Assembly: GCA_012729555.1 (NCBI GenBank)
Contig: JAAYCX010000064.1
Span: 1 to 43,704 of the forward strand
Direction: 5' to 3'
DNA: 43,704 nucleotides
Source of the DNA: Acidobacteriota bacterium
GTDB taxonomy: Bacteria; Acidobacteriota; UBA6911
Made by a program: the position numbers and the translations under genes. Below, one piece after another: positions 1-8,540 of this stretch (position 1 is its first letter; each line of letters opens with the position of its first letter). The notes below the pieces were generated by a model. It was not told the DNA's origin and did not search any database. It saw nothing but the letters and a program-made list of their open reading frames with translations.

Positions 1-123
1 GCGTTACGCTTGGTCGGATTCCTCGACGTACCGTCCAGTACGCCTGCGGAATCCTCCCGGCTCGCGCCTTGTATCCACGCCCACCTGCGCCGCCTCGCGA
101 CGTACCCTCATGAATAATGCGGG
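1..123. repeat. Palindromic intergenic repeat, cut by the window edge
   Basis: No gene is visible here. The stretch contains nested inverted repeats: GATTCC (17-22) with GGAATC (48-53), and inside them CGTAC (27-31) with GTACG (38-42). The word CGTACC with a CTCG-type lead recurs at about 93-106. It ends in TGAATAATGCGGGTTA, which abuts the malQ stop codon on the opposite strand. From memory this resembles an interspersed intergenic repeat common in deltaproteobacterial and related genomes, but I cannot verify that. The left end lies outside the window. Confidence 0.45.
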
Positions 124-1575
<1,452 letters not shown>

Positions 1576-1629
1576 GGGAGCACCCGGCCCGGGGGCGCCG
1601 GACCGTCCGCCCGGCGCCCGCGGACCCGA

Positions 1630-4377
1630 TTACGAACAGCCGCTGGTCTCGCCGCAGTTCATGCACTTGTAGCAGGAACCGTTGCGTACCATGATGCTGC
1701 CGCACGAGGCGCAACTGGGGGCGTCGTCGAGCGCGTACATCGATTTCATGTCGTTGAGCGATTTGGGCCCGGCATCGGGGACGACGGTTTCCCGGGCCTC
1801 GGCGACGGCCGTCTCCCTCACGTGGACCCCGGTCTGCAACTGCTCATCCACCGGGAGGAACTTGGAAGCCAGCCAGCGGAAGATGTAATCGACGATCGAC
1901 TTGGCGAACGGGACCTCCGCGTTCCCCGTGTGCCCCGAGGGCTCGAAGCGGACATGGCTGAACTTGTCGATCAGCACCCGCAGCGGCACCCCGTACTGCA
2001 GCGCCAGGGAGATCGCGGTGGCGAAGGAGTCCATCAGGCCGGATATGGCGCTCCCCTCCTTGGCCATGACCAGGAAGATCTCCCCCGGCTGCCCGTCGTC
2101 GTACATCCCGACCGTGATATACCCTTCATGCCCGGCGATGCTGAACTTGTGGGTGATGGCCCTCCGTTCCACGGGAAGCTTGCGCCGCACCGGCTTGAAT
2201 TCCGGGACCGCCGATTTGGCCGCTTCGGCCTTCGACCCCCCCGACGCGTTGAGCGGCTGCGTCCGCTTGGAATTGTCGCGGTAGATGGCGATGGCCTTCA
2301 CCCCCAGGCGCCAGGCCTGCGTGTAGAGGTCGGCGATCTCGTCGACGGTGATGCTCTCGGGCACGTTGACGGTCTTGCTGATGGCGCCCGAGATGAACGG
2401 CTGCACCGCGCTCATCATCTTGATGTGCCCCAGGTAGTGGATCGACCGGTCGCCGCGCTGCGGCTTGAAGGCGCAGTCGAACACCGGCAGGTGCTCCGCC
2501 TTCACGTGGGGGGCCCCCTCGATCATGCCGTTCTCGTCGATATAGGCGGTGATGGCGCCGATCTGCTCCCCGGTATAGCCCAGCCTGGCCAGGGCGGCCG
2601 GAACGGTCTGGTTGACGATCTTCATGACCCCGCCGCCCACCAGCTTCTTGAACTTCACCAGGGCCAGGTCCGGCTCCACCCCGGTCGTATCGCAGTCCAT
2701 CATGAAACCGATGGTGCCCGTGGGCGCCAGGACCGTGGCCTGGGCGTTGCGGAAGCCGTGTTCGGCCCCCTCGAGCACCACCAGGTCCCAGCACTCCTGG
2801 GCCGCCCGCGCGAGCGGCTCCGGAACGCACTCCGCCTGGATGTTCTGCACCGCGGCGCGGTGGGAGCGCATGACGTCCATGAAGGAATCGCGGTTCCGGG
2901 CATAGGCCGTGAACGCCCCCAGCCGGGCCGCGATGCGCGAAGACTGCAGGTAGGACTCCCCGGTCAGGACCGCCGAGACCGCCGCGGCGTAATTCCGTCC
3001 CTCGTCGCTGTCGTAGGCCAGGCCGCTGTGCATGAGCAGGGCCCCCAGGTTGGCGTAGCCCAGCCCCAGCGGGCGGAATTCCCGGCTGTTCTTGTCGATC
3101 TTTTCGGTCGGGTAGCTGGCGTTGTCGACCATGATGTCCTGCGCCGTGATCATGATGTCGACCGCCCGGCGGAACCCCTCGACGTCGAACTCGCCGTCCG
3201 GGCCCATGAACTTCAGCAGGTTGAAGGAGGCCAGGTTGCAGGCCGAATCGTCCAGGAACATGTATTCCGAACAGGGGTTGGACGCGTTGATGCGGCCCGA
3301 CGCCTTGCAGGTATGCCAGCGGTTGATGGTGGTGTCGTACTGCATGCCGGGGTCGCCGCAGGCGTGGCAGGAGGCGGCGATCTTGTGCATCAGGTCACGG
3401 GCGGCGTAGGTGTCGACGATCTCCCCGGAGGGGCGCTCCCGCGTCATCCAGCTCCCGTTCTGTTCCACCTGGCACATGAACTCGTCGTTGACGCGGACGC
3501 TGTTGTTGGCGTTCTGGAAGAAGACACTGCTGTAGGCCTCCCCGTCCACCGCGCTGTCGTAGCCCGAGGCCACCAGGGTCCAGGCCTTCTTCTCCTCCTT
3601 CGCCTTGCACTCGATGAATTCCTCGATATCGGGGTGGTCGATGTCGAGGATGACCATCTTGGCCGCCCGGCGCGTCTTCCCCCCGCTCTTGATCACCCCG
3701 GCGAAGGCGTCGAACCCCTTCATGAAACTGACCGGGCCGGAGGCGGTCCCCCCCCCGGAGAGCCGGGCGCGGGAGGAGCGCAGGGGGGAAAAATTGGTGC
3801 CGGTCCCCGAACCGAACTTGAACAGCTTCCCCTCGGTATGCGCGAGCGACAGGATCGAATCCATGGTGTCCTGGACCGAGTTGATGAAGCATGCGGAGCA
3901 CTGGGGATTGGGCTCGATCCCGCAGTTGAACCAGACGGGGGAGTTGAACGCGGCGTACTGGTGCAGCAGCAGGTAGACCAGCTCGTCGTGAAAGGTCTGG
4001 GCATCCGCGGCGGAGGCGAAATAGCCCCCCTCGATCCCCCACCCGGTGATCGTGCGCGCGACCCGCTCCATGAGCTGGCGCACGCTCCGCTCCCGCTGCG
4101 GCGTCCCGACCTGGCCGTGGAAATACTTGCTCACGACGATATTGGTCGCCGTCTGGGACCAGCTTTTCGGGATCTCCACCCCGTCCTGGCGGAAGAGATC
4201 GTCCCCTTTTTCACTCGTGATGACGGCCGAGCGCTCTTCCCACTCCACCGTGTCGTAAGGATTCGTCCCCTCCTTCGTGAAGTGGCGGGGGAACTCGAGC
4301 CCCTCGGCGTCCTGCCGCTGCACAGCCATTCCTTTCAAGGCGGCATTTTCCATTGGAACCACTTTGTTGCTGCTCAT
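1630..4377 (-). CDS. nrdJ: Vitamin B12-dependent (class II) ribonucleoside-diphosphate reductase
   Basis: This enzyme reduces ribonucleotides to deoxyribonucleotides using adenosylcobalamin as radical generator, so it needs neither oxygen nor an NrdB subunit. The 915-residue protein shows the RNR large-subunit motifs: NSPVWFNCG followed by CSACFINSVQD, the active-site signature NPCSE at residues 367-371 just before the second SACNLAS cysteine region, and the loop PTGTIGFMMDCDTTG. The C-terminus ends in two CxxC pairs (CASCGS and CYKCMNC), the usual zinc-binding, cysteine-rich tail that re-reduces the active site. GGGAGGAG lies about 10 nt before ATG 4377. Two NrdR-like boxes upstream suggest control by nucleotide status. 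No cobalamin riboswitch is evident in the leader. Confidence 0.97.
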   Translation of the reverse strand: MSSNKVVPMENAALKGMAVQRQDAEGLEFPRHFTKEGTNPYDTVEWEERSAVITSEKGDDLFRQDGVEIPKSWSQTATNIVVSKYFHGQVGTPQRERSVRQLMERVARTITGWGIEGGYFASAADAQTFHDELVYLLLHQYAAFNSPVWFNCGIEPNPQCSACFINSVQDTMDSILSLAHTEGKLFKFGSGTGTNFSPLRSSRARLSGGGTASGPVSFMKGFDAFAGVIKSGGKTRRAAKMVILDIDHPDIEEFIECKAKEEKKAWTLVASGYDSAVDGEAYSSVFFQNANNSVRVNDEFMCQVEQNGSWMTRERPSGEIVDTYAARDLMHKIAASCHACGDPGMQYDTTINRWHTCKASGRINASNPCSEYMFLDDSACNLASFNLLKFMGPDGEFDVEGFRRAVDIMITAQDIMVDNASYPTEKIDKNSREFRPLGLGYANLGALLMHSGLAYDSDEGRNYAAAVSAVLTGESYLQSSRIAARLGAFTAYARNRDSFMDVMRSHRAAVQNIQAECVPEPLARAAQECWDLVVLEGAEHGFRNAQATVLAPTGTIGFMMDCDTTGVEPDLALVKFKKLVGGGVMKIVNQTVPAALARLGYTGEQIGAITAYIDENGMIEGAPHVKAEHLPVFDCAFKPQRGDRSIHYLGHIKMMSAVQPFISGAISKTVNVPESITVDEIADLYTQAWRLGVKAIAIYRDNSKRTQPLNASGGSKAEAAKSAVPEFKPVRRKLPVERRAITHKFSIAGHEGYITVGMYDDGQPGEIFLVMAKEGSAISGLMDSFATAISLALQYGVPLRVLIDKFSHVRFEPSGHTGNAEVPFAKSIVDYIFRWLASKFLPVDEQLQTGVHVRETAVAEARETVVPDAGPKSLNDMKSMYALDDAPSCASCGSIMVRNGSCYKCMNCGETSGCS

Positions 4378-4474
4378 GAGAAGACTCCTCCCTGCTGATA
4401 TCTATAAAATGGGATGACTCCGCCGCGACCTCCACCGCATGCGGGAGTGTAACCGCCTCAAAGGGTATGTCCGG

Positions 4475-4504
4475 TTTTTACACGAACGGCGTCGGCGCTG
4501 TCAA
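4475..4504 (-). promoter_or_regulatory. Candidate nrdJ promoter
   Basis: On the minus strand TTGACA (4504-4499) is followed after 18 bp by TAAAAA (4480-4475), which gives a leader of about 90 nt. A second possible -10, GATAAT (4514-4509), lies just upstream and would place its -35 over NrdR box 1. I cannot tell which is used. Confidence 0.4.
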
Positions 4505-4523
4505 TCAAATTATCCCAAAAGTT

Positions 4524-4539
4524 CTACTAAATATGGTAC
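4524..4539 (-). promoter_or_regulatory. NrdR box 1 (nrdJ-proximal)
   Basis: The site CTACTAAATATGGTAC matches the NrdR consensus acaCwAtATaTwGtgt in its conserved core (C, A, A-T centre, T, G). It stands out as an AT-rich block in GC-rich DNA. Its centre is 32 bp from that of box 2, a whole number of helical turns, as is typical of paired NrdR boxes. Confidence 0.65.
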
Positions 4540-4555
4540 TCCAATGCCCGACTCA

Positions 4556-4571
4556 CCACAATATGTTGCAT
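4556..4571 (-). promoter_or_regulatory. NrdR box 2 (nrdJ-distal)
   Basis: Read on the minus strand the core is CAACATATTG followed by TG, which matches nine of the ten central positions of the NrdR consensus. Together with box 1 it predicts cooperative repression of nrdJ by the ATP-cone repressor NrdR. The nrdR gene is not in this window. The rest of the 325-bp nrdJ/exonuclease intergenic region holds the two divergent promoters and nothing else I recognise. Confidence 0.65.
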
Positions 4572-4636
4572 AAAGTCGGATAAATCCCTCAACAGTCGCA
4601 GGTTACGGTCCCCGGCCGGCCGCCCCCGCATCCCGT

Positions 4637-4665
4637 TTGACATCCGGGGCGTTATCTTTCACAAT
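4637..4665 (+). promoter_or_regulatory. Candidate promoter of the exonuclease gene
   Basis: TTGACA (4637-4642) is separated by 17 bp from CACAAT (4660-4665). The predicted transcript start near 4672 leaves a leader of about 30 nt that includes the GGAAGG ribosome binding site before ATG 4703. Confidence 0.45.
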
Positions 4666-4702
4666 GGCACTCCAAAAACAAACCGCCCCCCCGGAAGGTG
4701 AC

Positions 4703-5512
4703 ATGGTCCAGTACCTCGTTTTCGATATCGAGACCCGCGTCGACAAGGATCTGGTGAAGGAGATCTACGACCCCGAGAACAGCCTGACGCTGGACCAGGC
4801 CTATGACACCGCCCGGGACCGGATCCTGGAGAAGAGCAACCAGCAGAGCGACTTTTTCCCCATCCCTTTCCATATCCCGATAGCCATCTCCACGATGCAG
4901 GCGGACGAAAAGTACCGGATCCTGTCGCTCGGGTGCCTGGGGGCCGACCGCTTTTCGGAGGAGGACCTGGTCGCCAGGTTCTGGAGCATTTTCGAGAGCG
5001 CCCGGACGATGGTCACCTTCAACGGCCGCGGGTTCGACCTCCCCGTGCTGGAAACCCGCGCGCTGAAGTTCGGCCTCTCCCTCCCCCGCTACTTCGGGGC
5101 GGACCAGGGGCGGAGCACCTTCCGCGGCAGCCGCTACAGCGACGCCTACCACATCGACCTCTGCGATTTCCTGTCGAATTTCGGCGCCGCGCACCGGCGC
5201 AGTTCGCTCGATGTCCTGACGCGGCTGATCGGGCTTCCCGGAAAGTACAGCATCGAAGGGGATGACGTCGAATATCTCTTCCGGCAGGGGCGGCAGAAGG
5301 AGATCAACCAGTACTGCGTCACCGACGTGGTGCAGACCTACCTGCTTTTTCTGCGGGTGGAGCTGCTGCGGGGCCGGCTGACGCCAGAATCCTACCGCGA
5401 AGCCCTGGCCGCGGCCCGGGCGGACCTGGCCGAGCGGGCGGCGCAGGCCGGGCCGGACAACTTCCTGCAGGACTTCCTGGAGCGCTGCCGCTTCCCCGGG
5501 GAAGGCGCCTGA
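4703..5512 (+). CDS. DnaQ-like 3'-5' exonuclease (PolB-like exo2 family)
   Basis: This is a predicted DEDD-superfamily 3'-5' nuclease, probably in DNA repair or RNA/DNA end trimming. All three exonuclease motifs are visible in the 269-residue product: Exo I FDIET near residue 7, Exo II TFNGRGFDLP near residue 112, and Exo III YCVTDVVQTY near residue 210, whose tyrosine and aspartate suggest the DEDDy type. The family resembles the stand-alone predicted PolB-like exonucleases (DNA_pol_B_exo2), which lack a polymerase domain. I chose ATG 4703 because GGAAGG precedes it closely. An in-frame TTG at 4637 falls inside the likely -35 element. The gene is monocistronic and divergent from nrdJ. Confidence 0.88.
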   Translation: MVQYLVFDIETRVDKDLVKEIYDPENSLTLDQAYDTARDRILEKSNQQSDFFPIPFHIPIAISTMQADEKYRILSLGCLGADRFSEEDLVARFWSIFESARTMVTFNGRGFDLPVLETRALKFGLSLPRYFGADQGRSTFRGSRYSDAYHIDLCDFLSNFGAAHRRSSLDVLTRLIGLPGKYSIEGDDVEYLFRQGRQKEINQYCVTDVVQTYLLFLRVELLRGRLTPESYREALAAARADLAERAAQAGPDNFLQDFLERCRFPGEGA

Positions 5513-5515
5513 GCC

Positions 5516-6046
5516 CTACCCCTTCTTCCTGGCGGCCGGAACGGGACTCTTTTTACCGGCCGGGCGCGCCGCGCCCTTCTTCACCGGGGTCCGGGCGGGC
5601 TTCTTCCTGCAGGCGGCCAGGAACTCCCTGAGCACCCTTACCGCCCGCGGGAGTTCTTCCTTGGGGACGATGATCTGGTCGCTCTTGAAGGTCGAGGTCG
5701 GGACGGCCCGGATGCCGTTGTCGCTCAGCACGGTCCCGACGGCGCACATGTAGCCGGTGGTGACGAGCGAGAGCTTCTTGTCGAAGCCGATGATCTTCAC
5801 CAGCCCCTTCACGTCGTACTTCTCCAGCATGCCTTTCATGCGCAGCCATTTGCGGCGGGGCACCACCATGGTGACCGACTTGGGCTCCTGGACGATCAGA
5901 GCAAAACGCGTGGTGGCCGGACGGAACCACTCGCCCGGGATGGGGTGAGTCCCCACCGGAAGGTCGACGGCGACGTAGTCCTCGGGAAATACCACCAGTT
6001 CGGTGCGGCTCAGCAGTTCCTTGAGATCGGCGTTGAGATCTGCCAT
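5516..6046 (-). CDS. ACT-domain protein with a Lys/Ala/Pro-rich tail
   Basis: The 176-residue product has an ACT_7-like segment in its middle (about residues 85-140: IIGFDKKLSLVTTGYMCAVGTVLSDNGI and a following TSTFKSDQIIVPKEELPRAV), the pattern of small stand-alone ACT proteins related to aspartate-kinase regulatory domains. These usually bind small ligands; the ligand here is unknown. The last 30 or so residues are dominated by Lys, Ala, Pro and Arg, like histone-H1-type tails that bind nucleic acid. I chose ATG 6046 because AAGGAG sits 5 nt upstream; a longer frame reaches 6079 without support. It follows the DUF1684 lipoprotein gene by 29 bp on the same strand. Confidence 0.7.
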   Translation of the reverse strand: MADLNADLKELLSRTELVVFPEDYVAVDLPVGTHPIPGEWFRPATTRFALIVQEPKSVTMVVPRRKWLRMKGMLEKYDVKGLVKIIGFDKKLSLVTTGYMCAVGTVLSDNGIRAVPTSTFKSDQIIVPKEELPRAVRVLREFLAACRKKPARTPVKKGAARPAGKKSPVPAARKKG

Positions 6047-6075
6047 AGGGCTCCTTGTCGATTGGATGAGTGGTT

Positions 6076-6888
6076 TCATGATAGCACCGTCTTCGGGACG
6101 CCGGAAAGCCCTTTCGCCCCCACCTTCCGCCGCAGCTTCCCGGTCTTGCCGGCGGGCGGGAATTTCCTTTCGCCCGCCCTGACGGGAACGGAGAGGGTGT
6201 TGGCCGCCGGCGGCAGCGGGCAGCTGTAATCGGGATTGTAGGCGCAGTAGGGGTTGTACGCCCGGTTGAAATCCAGGTCGTAGGTCCCCGAAGTGTTTTC
6301 CGCCAGATCGATATAGCGGCCGGCCCCGTAGGTCTCGTCCCCCGAGGTGGCGTCCCGGAACGGGACGAAGAGCGAGGGGGAGGCGGTATCTGCGAAGCGG
6401 AAGACCTCCAGGCGGCAGTCGCGGTCCCCCACCCGGAATTCGAACCAGCCGTAGCGGAGGGCGTCGCGGACCTCGCCGGTGTTGGTCCCCATGCGCACGG
6501 GGGAGGCGACCTCGTAGCGACGGAGCCGCACCGAAAACCTGAGCGAGGGATCGACGGGGTAATAGGAAAGGCCCCGGAACGCCGCGCGCCCGGCGGCGGG
6601 GATGGGGGACTCCGCCCCCGACCTGAAGGCCTCGTCCTTCGCCTCCCTTTCCAGGAGGAGGGCGGACGCCCCGGGCGCGGACGTCCCGGGCGCGGACACC
6701 TCGGGCGCGGACACCTCGGGCGCGGACGCCTCGGGCGCGGACGCCTCGGGCGCGGACGCCCCGGGGGCTCCTTCAGGGGGGGCCCCCTCAGGGGGGGACG
6801 GCGCGCGCCCGCACCCTGACAGCGCCAGCGCGAACAACCCACAGGCGGCGCAGAGCGTCCGCCGGCGCACTCCCGATCGCCTGTTCAT
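6076..6888 (-). CDS. DUF1684 family lipoprotein
   Basis: This is a predicted exported lipoprotein of 270 residues with no known reaction. A basic N-terminus and hydrophobic segment end in the lipobox LSGC, with Cys26 the lipidation site. Residues of about 42-76 form a low-complexity Ser-Ala-Pro-Glu linker built from five-residue repeats. The DUF1684 core follows, with its hallmark stretch TYGAGRYIDL, then DLDFNRAYNPYCAYNPDYSCPLPP and the C-terminal AGERKFPP. ATG 6888 is chosen because it gives the signal peptide and has GGAGG upstream; the open frame extends further without support. The linker repeats suggest a flexible stalk between membrane anchor and domain. Confidence 0.85.
   Translation of the reverse strand: MNRRSGVRRRTLCAACGLFALALSGCGRAPSPPEGAPPEGAPGASAPEASAPEASAPEVSAPEVSAPGTSAPGASALLLEREAKDEAFRSGAESPIPAAGRAAFRGLSYYPVDPSLRFSVRLRRYEVASPVRMGTNTGEVRDALRYGWFEFRVGDRDCRLEVFRFADTASPSLFVPFRDATSGDETYGAGRYIDLAENTSGTYDLDFNRAYNPYCAYNPDYSCPLPPAANTLSVPVRAGERKFPPAGKTGKLRRKVGAKGLSGVPKTVLS
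6662..6766. repeat. Seven tandem 15-bp repeats inside the lipoprotein gene
   Basis: The unit GCGGACGCCTCGGGC occurs seven times in a row with minor changes (6662, 6677, 6692, 6707, 6722, 6737, 6752). Being a multiple of three, it adds or removes five residues (SAPEA or a close variant) per copy without a frameshift. Copy number could vary between strains by slippage. Confidence 0.9.
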
Positions 6889-7015
6889 TCCTCGACCTCC
6901 CTGAGTTTTCATCCTGCCGGCCCGGAGGGCTCCCCGGGGCCGCCGCTTGACTAAGATACGACCCCCGGAGCCGGATGTTTCCATAAGTAGATGCTCCATG
7001 GGGTTTACCCGAAAA

Positions 7016-7031
7016 TGTGACCCGGGTCACA
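7016..7031. promoter_or_regulatory. Perfect CRP/FNR-type operator palindrome
   Basis: TGTGACCCGGGTCACA is a perfect 16-bp palindrome that fits the CRP consensus TGTGA-N6-TCACA exactly. It lies about 128 bp upstream of the lipoprotein gene and 295 bp upstream of the coiled-coil gene. A GATAAG -10-like hexamer at 7054-7059 would put a plus-strand start at about 7065-7066, with the palindrome centred near -42, the class II activator position. Which CRP/FNR-family protein binds is unknown. Confidence 0.6.
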
Positions 7032-7065
7032 ATCGCGGTCCGAAACTCCTGCCGATAAGGGACCG

Positions 7066-7230
7066 GGTGCGGCCCGCAGCCGCGCCGGAGACGAAAGTTT
7101 TCGGGGATAAACTGCAACCTTTCCGGGAGAATGTCGTTATTGAAAGGAGACCCTCAAACCCAGTACAACACCTCCTTTCAGGGGGCGGCGGGGGATGGAA
7201 GATTCCACCCCCGCCGCCCTTCCTTTTTCG
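7066..7230 (+). ncRNA. Candidate small RNA with an anti-Shine-Dalgarno segment
   Basis: This stretch of about 165 nt has no convincing reading frame but ordered RNA features. A perfect 9-bp stem pairs TGAAAGGAG (7141-7149) with CTCCTTTCA (7172-7180), and a strong terminator hairpin follows directly. The right arm contains CACCTCCTTTC (7169-7179), identical to the 3' end of bacterial 16S rRNA including the anti-Shine-Dalgarno core. The 5' end is inferred from the GATAAG hexamer downstream of the CRP-type site. It could instead be the leader of a lost gene. Its existence as an RNA is inference. Confidence 0.35.
7183..7229 (+). terminator. Strong intrinsic terminator
   Basis: A perfect 12-bp stem (GGGCGGCGGGGG at 7183-7194 with CCCCCGCCGCCC at 7208-7219) is followed by TTCCTTTTT. 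No annotated plus-strand gene ends here, so it most likely ends the candidate small RNA. Confidence 0.7.
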
Positions 7231-7250
7231 CCCGCAGTCCGCGATCCCGG

Positions 7251-7279
7251 TTGACACCCCCGGGGGCTTTCGATAGTCT
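7251..7279 (+). promoter_or_regulatory. Candidate promoter for the coiled-coil/GAF-like gene
   Basis: TTGACA (7251-7256) with a 17-bp spacer to TAGTCT (7274-7279) lies just after the terminator. It would start transcription near 7286, about 25 nt before ATG 7311. Confidence 0.45.
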
Positions 7280-7310
7280 TCACACAAATTTGAGTGATTA
7301 GGAGCGATCC

Positions 7311-8537
7311 ATGCCCTCCGCAAGAGAATGTGCCGATCGGCTTCGGGAACAGGCCTATAAAACCCTCTCGCCGCAGCTCGAAGCGCTCAATGACGAGCTG
7401 GAGCAGGTCCGCCGTTCCCTCGCCGCGGGGATCGGGCAGCTCGAACAGAAGATAGAGGCGCTGCGGCGTGTCGAACTCCCCGCGATGGCGCCCGCGCTGG
7501 ACGGGATGCTCGAGGAGTCGATCCGGGCACGCGACCTGGAATCGGAGGCCCTGGCACAATTCACGCACGACCTGGGCCGGATGGAGACCCAGGAACAGAT
7601 CCTCACCCTCCTGCTCGACGCGGCGGCCCGCTGCTCCGCGCGCGTCGCCCTGTTCGCGCTGCGCGACGGACGGCTCACCGGCTGGTCGTCGAGGGGGTTC
7701 GCCGAGGACGCCGCCAGGACGATCGGGGCCGATTCCTTTTCCCCGGACGCGTGTCCCGAATTCGGGGACGCCCTCGCCGCCGCGACGCCCGTGGAAGCCT
7801 CCAGCCTGCCCGAAGCCCCCTCGCTCGCGCCCATCCAGGCGGAGTGCCGGGGCCCCTGGCGCCTCCAGGCGCTCCGCGTGCTCGACCGCCCCGTCGCCCT
7901 GCTGGTTGCCGGGGGGGGGGACGGCGTCTCGGCAAGGCCGCAGGCGCTCTCCATCCTCGTGAATTTCACCGCCCTGCGCCTCGAAAACATCGCGCTCCGG
8001 CTCCTGCGCGAATTCCGCGAACCGGCCGCACCCGCACCCGGCGACGGCCTTCCCGAAACCCGCGAAGAACCCAAACCGCAGGCCGGGCCGACGGAGCCCG
8101 CGCCGCCGCCGCCGCAGGCGGAAGATGCCCCGGGGGCGGAGGCCGCGCCAGGCGCCGCGCCGGAAGAACCCGGACACGAGTTCGGAGACTGGGCGGGGAG
8201 CGGCTTCGAGGCTTCCGCCTCTTCAGCCCAGGCGGAGGACTCCCCCGCCGGCGAGGACGAGAGGCTGCACGCGGACGCCAAGCGGTTCGCCCGCCTCCTG
8301 GTATCGGAAATCAAGCTCTACAACGAGACCCACGTCACGGAGGGGCGCCAGAACCAGGATCTCTACCTGAGGCTGAAGCGCGACATCGACCGGAGCCGCG
8401 AGATGTACGAAAAACGGGTCTCCCCGACCGTGGCCGACCGGATCGATTATTTTCACGACGAGATCGTCCGCATTCTGGGGGATAACGACCCCTCGACGCT
8501 CGGAAGCGACTATCCGGGGCCCAGGATTGAAAGTTAG
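7311..8537 (+). CDS. Coiled-coil protein with GAF-like domain and conserved C-terminal helix box
   Basis: I do not recognise a named family for the whole 408-residue protein. Residues 1-90 are heptad-rich and charged, a likely coiled coil. Residues of about 90-225 look like a GAF-type sensor fold (ILTLLLDAAARCSARVALFALRDG ... RPVALLVAGG). A Pro/Ala/Glu linker follows. The last 90 residues carry the block AKRFARLLVSEIKLYNE, then DLYLRLKRDIDRSREMYEKRV, which I recall from zinc-ribbon and response-type proteins of acidobacteria and deltaproteobacteria. AGGAG lies 6 nt before ATG 7311. The product is probably cytoplasmic. The slt lipoprotein gene starts 3 bp after its stop, so the two are likely co-transcribed. 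Confidence 0.75.
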   Translation: MPSARECADRLREQAYKTLSPQLEALNDELEQVRRSLAAGIGQLEQKIEALRRVELPAMAPALDGMLEESIRARDLESEALAQFTHDLGRMETQEQILTLLLDAAARCSARVALFALRDGRLTGWSSRGFAEDAARTIGADSFSPDACPEFGDALAAATPVEASSLPEAPSLAPIQAECRGPWRLQALRVLDRPVALLVAGGGDGVSARPQALSILVNFTALRLENIALRLLREFREPAAPAPGDGLPETREEPKPQAGPTEPAPPPPQAEDAPGAEAAPGAAPEEPGHEFGDWAGSGFEASASSAQAEDSPAGEDERLHADAKRFARLLVSEIKLYNETHVTEGRQNQDLYLRLKRDIDRSREMYEKRVSPTVADRIDYFHDEIVRILGDNDPSTLGSDYPGPRIES

Positions 8538-8540
8538 CCA

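Noticed and set aside
4378-4470. Cobalamin riboswitch in the nrdJ leader
   Set aside because: A B12-dependent enzyme made this worth checking, but the leader is short and I found no B12-box-like sequence; NrdR boxes explain control better.
4637-4702. Longer N-terminus of the exonuclease from TTG 4637
   Set aside because: The TTG is part of a TTGACA promoter element and the added residues are not conserved-looking; ATG 4703 has a proper ribosome binding site.
7169-7179. Fragment of a 16S rRNA gene
   Set aside because: Only 11 nt match the 16S 3' end; the surrounding sequence is unlike rRNA, so it is not an rRNA gene remnant.
7131-7301. 56-codon reading frame starting at ATG 7131
   Set aside because: It runs through both hairpins and the terminator, has no spaced ribosome binding site and shows no protein-like composition.
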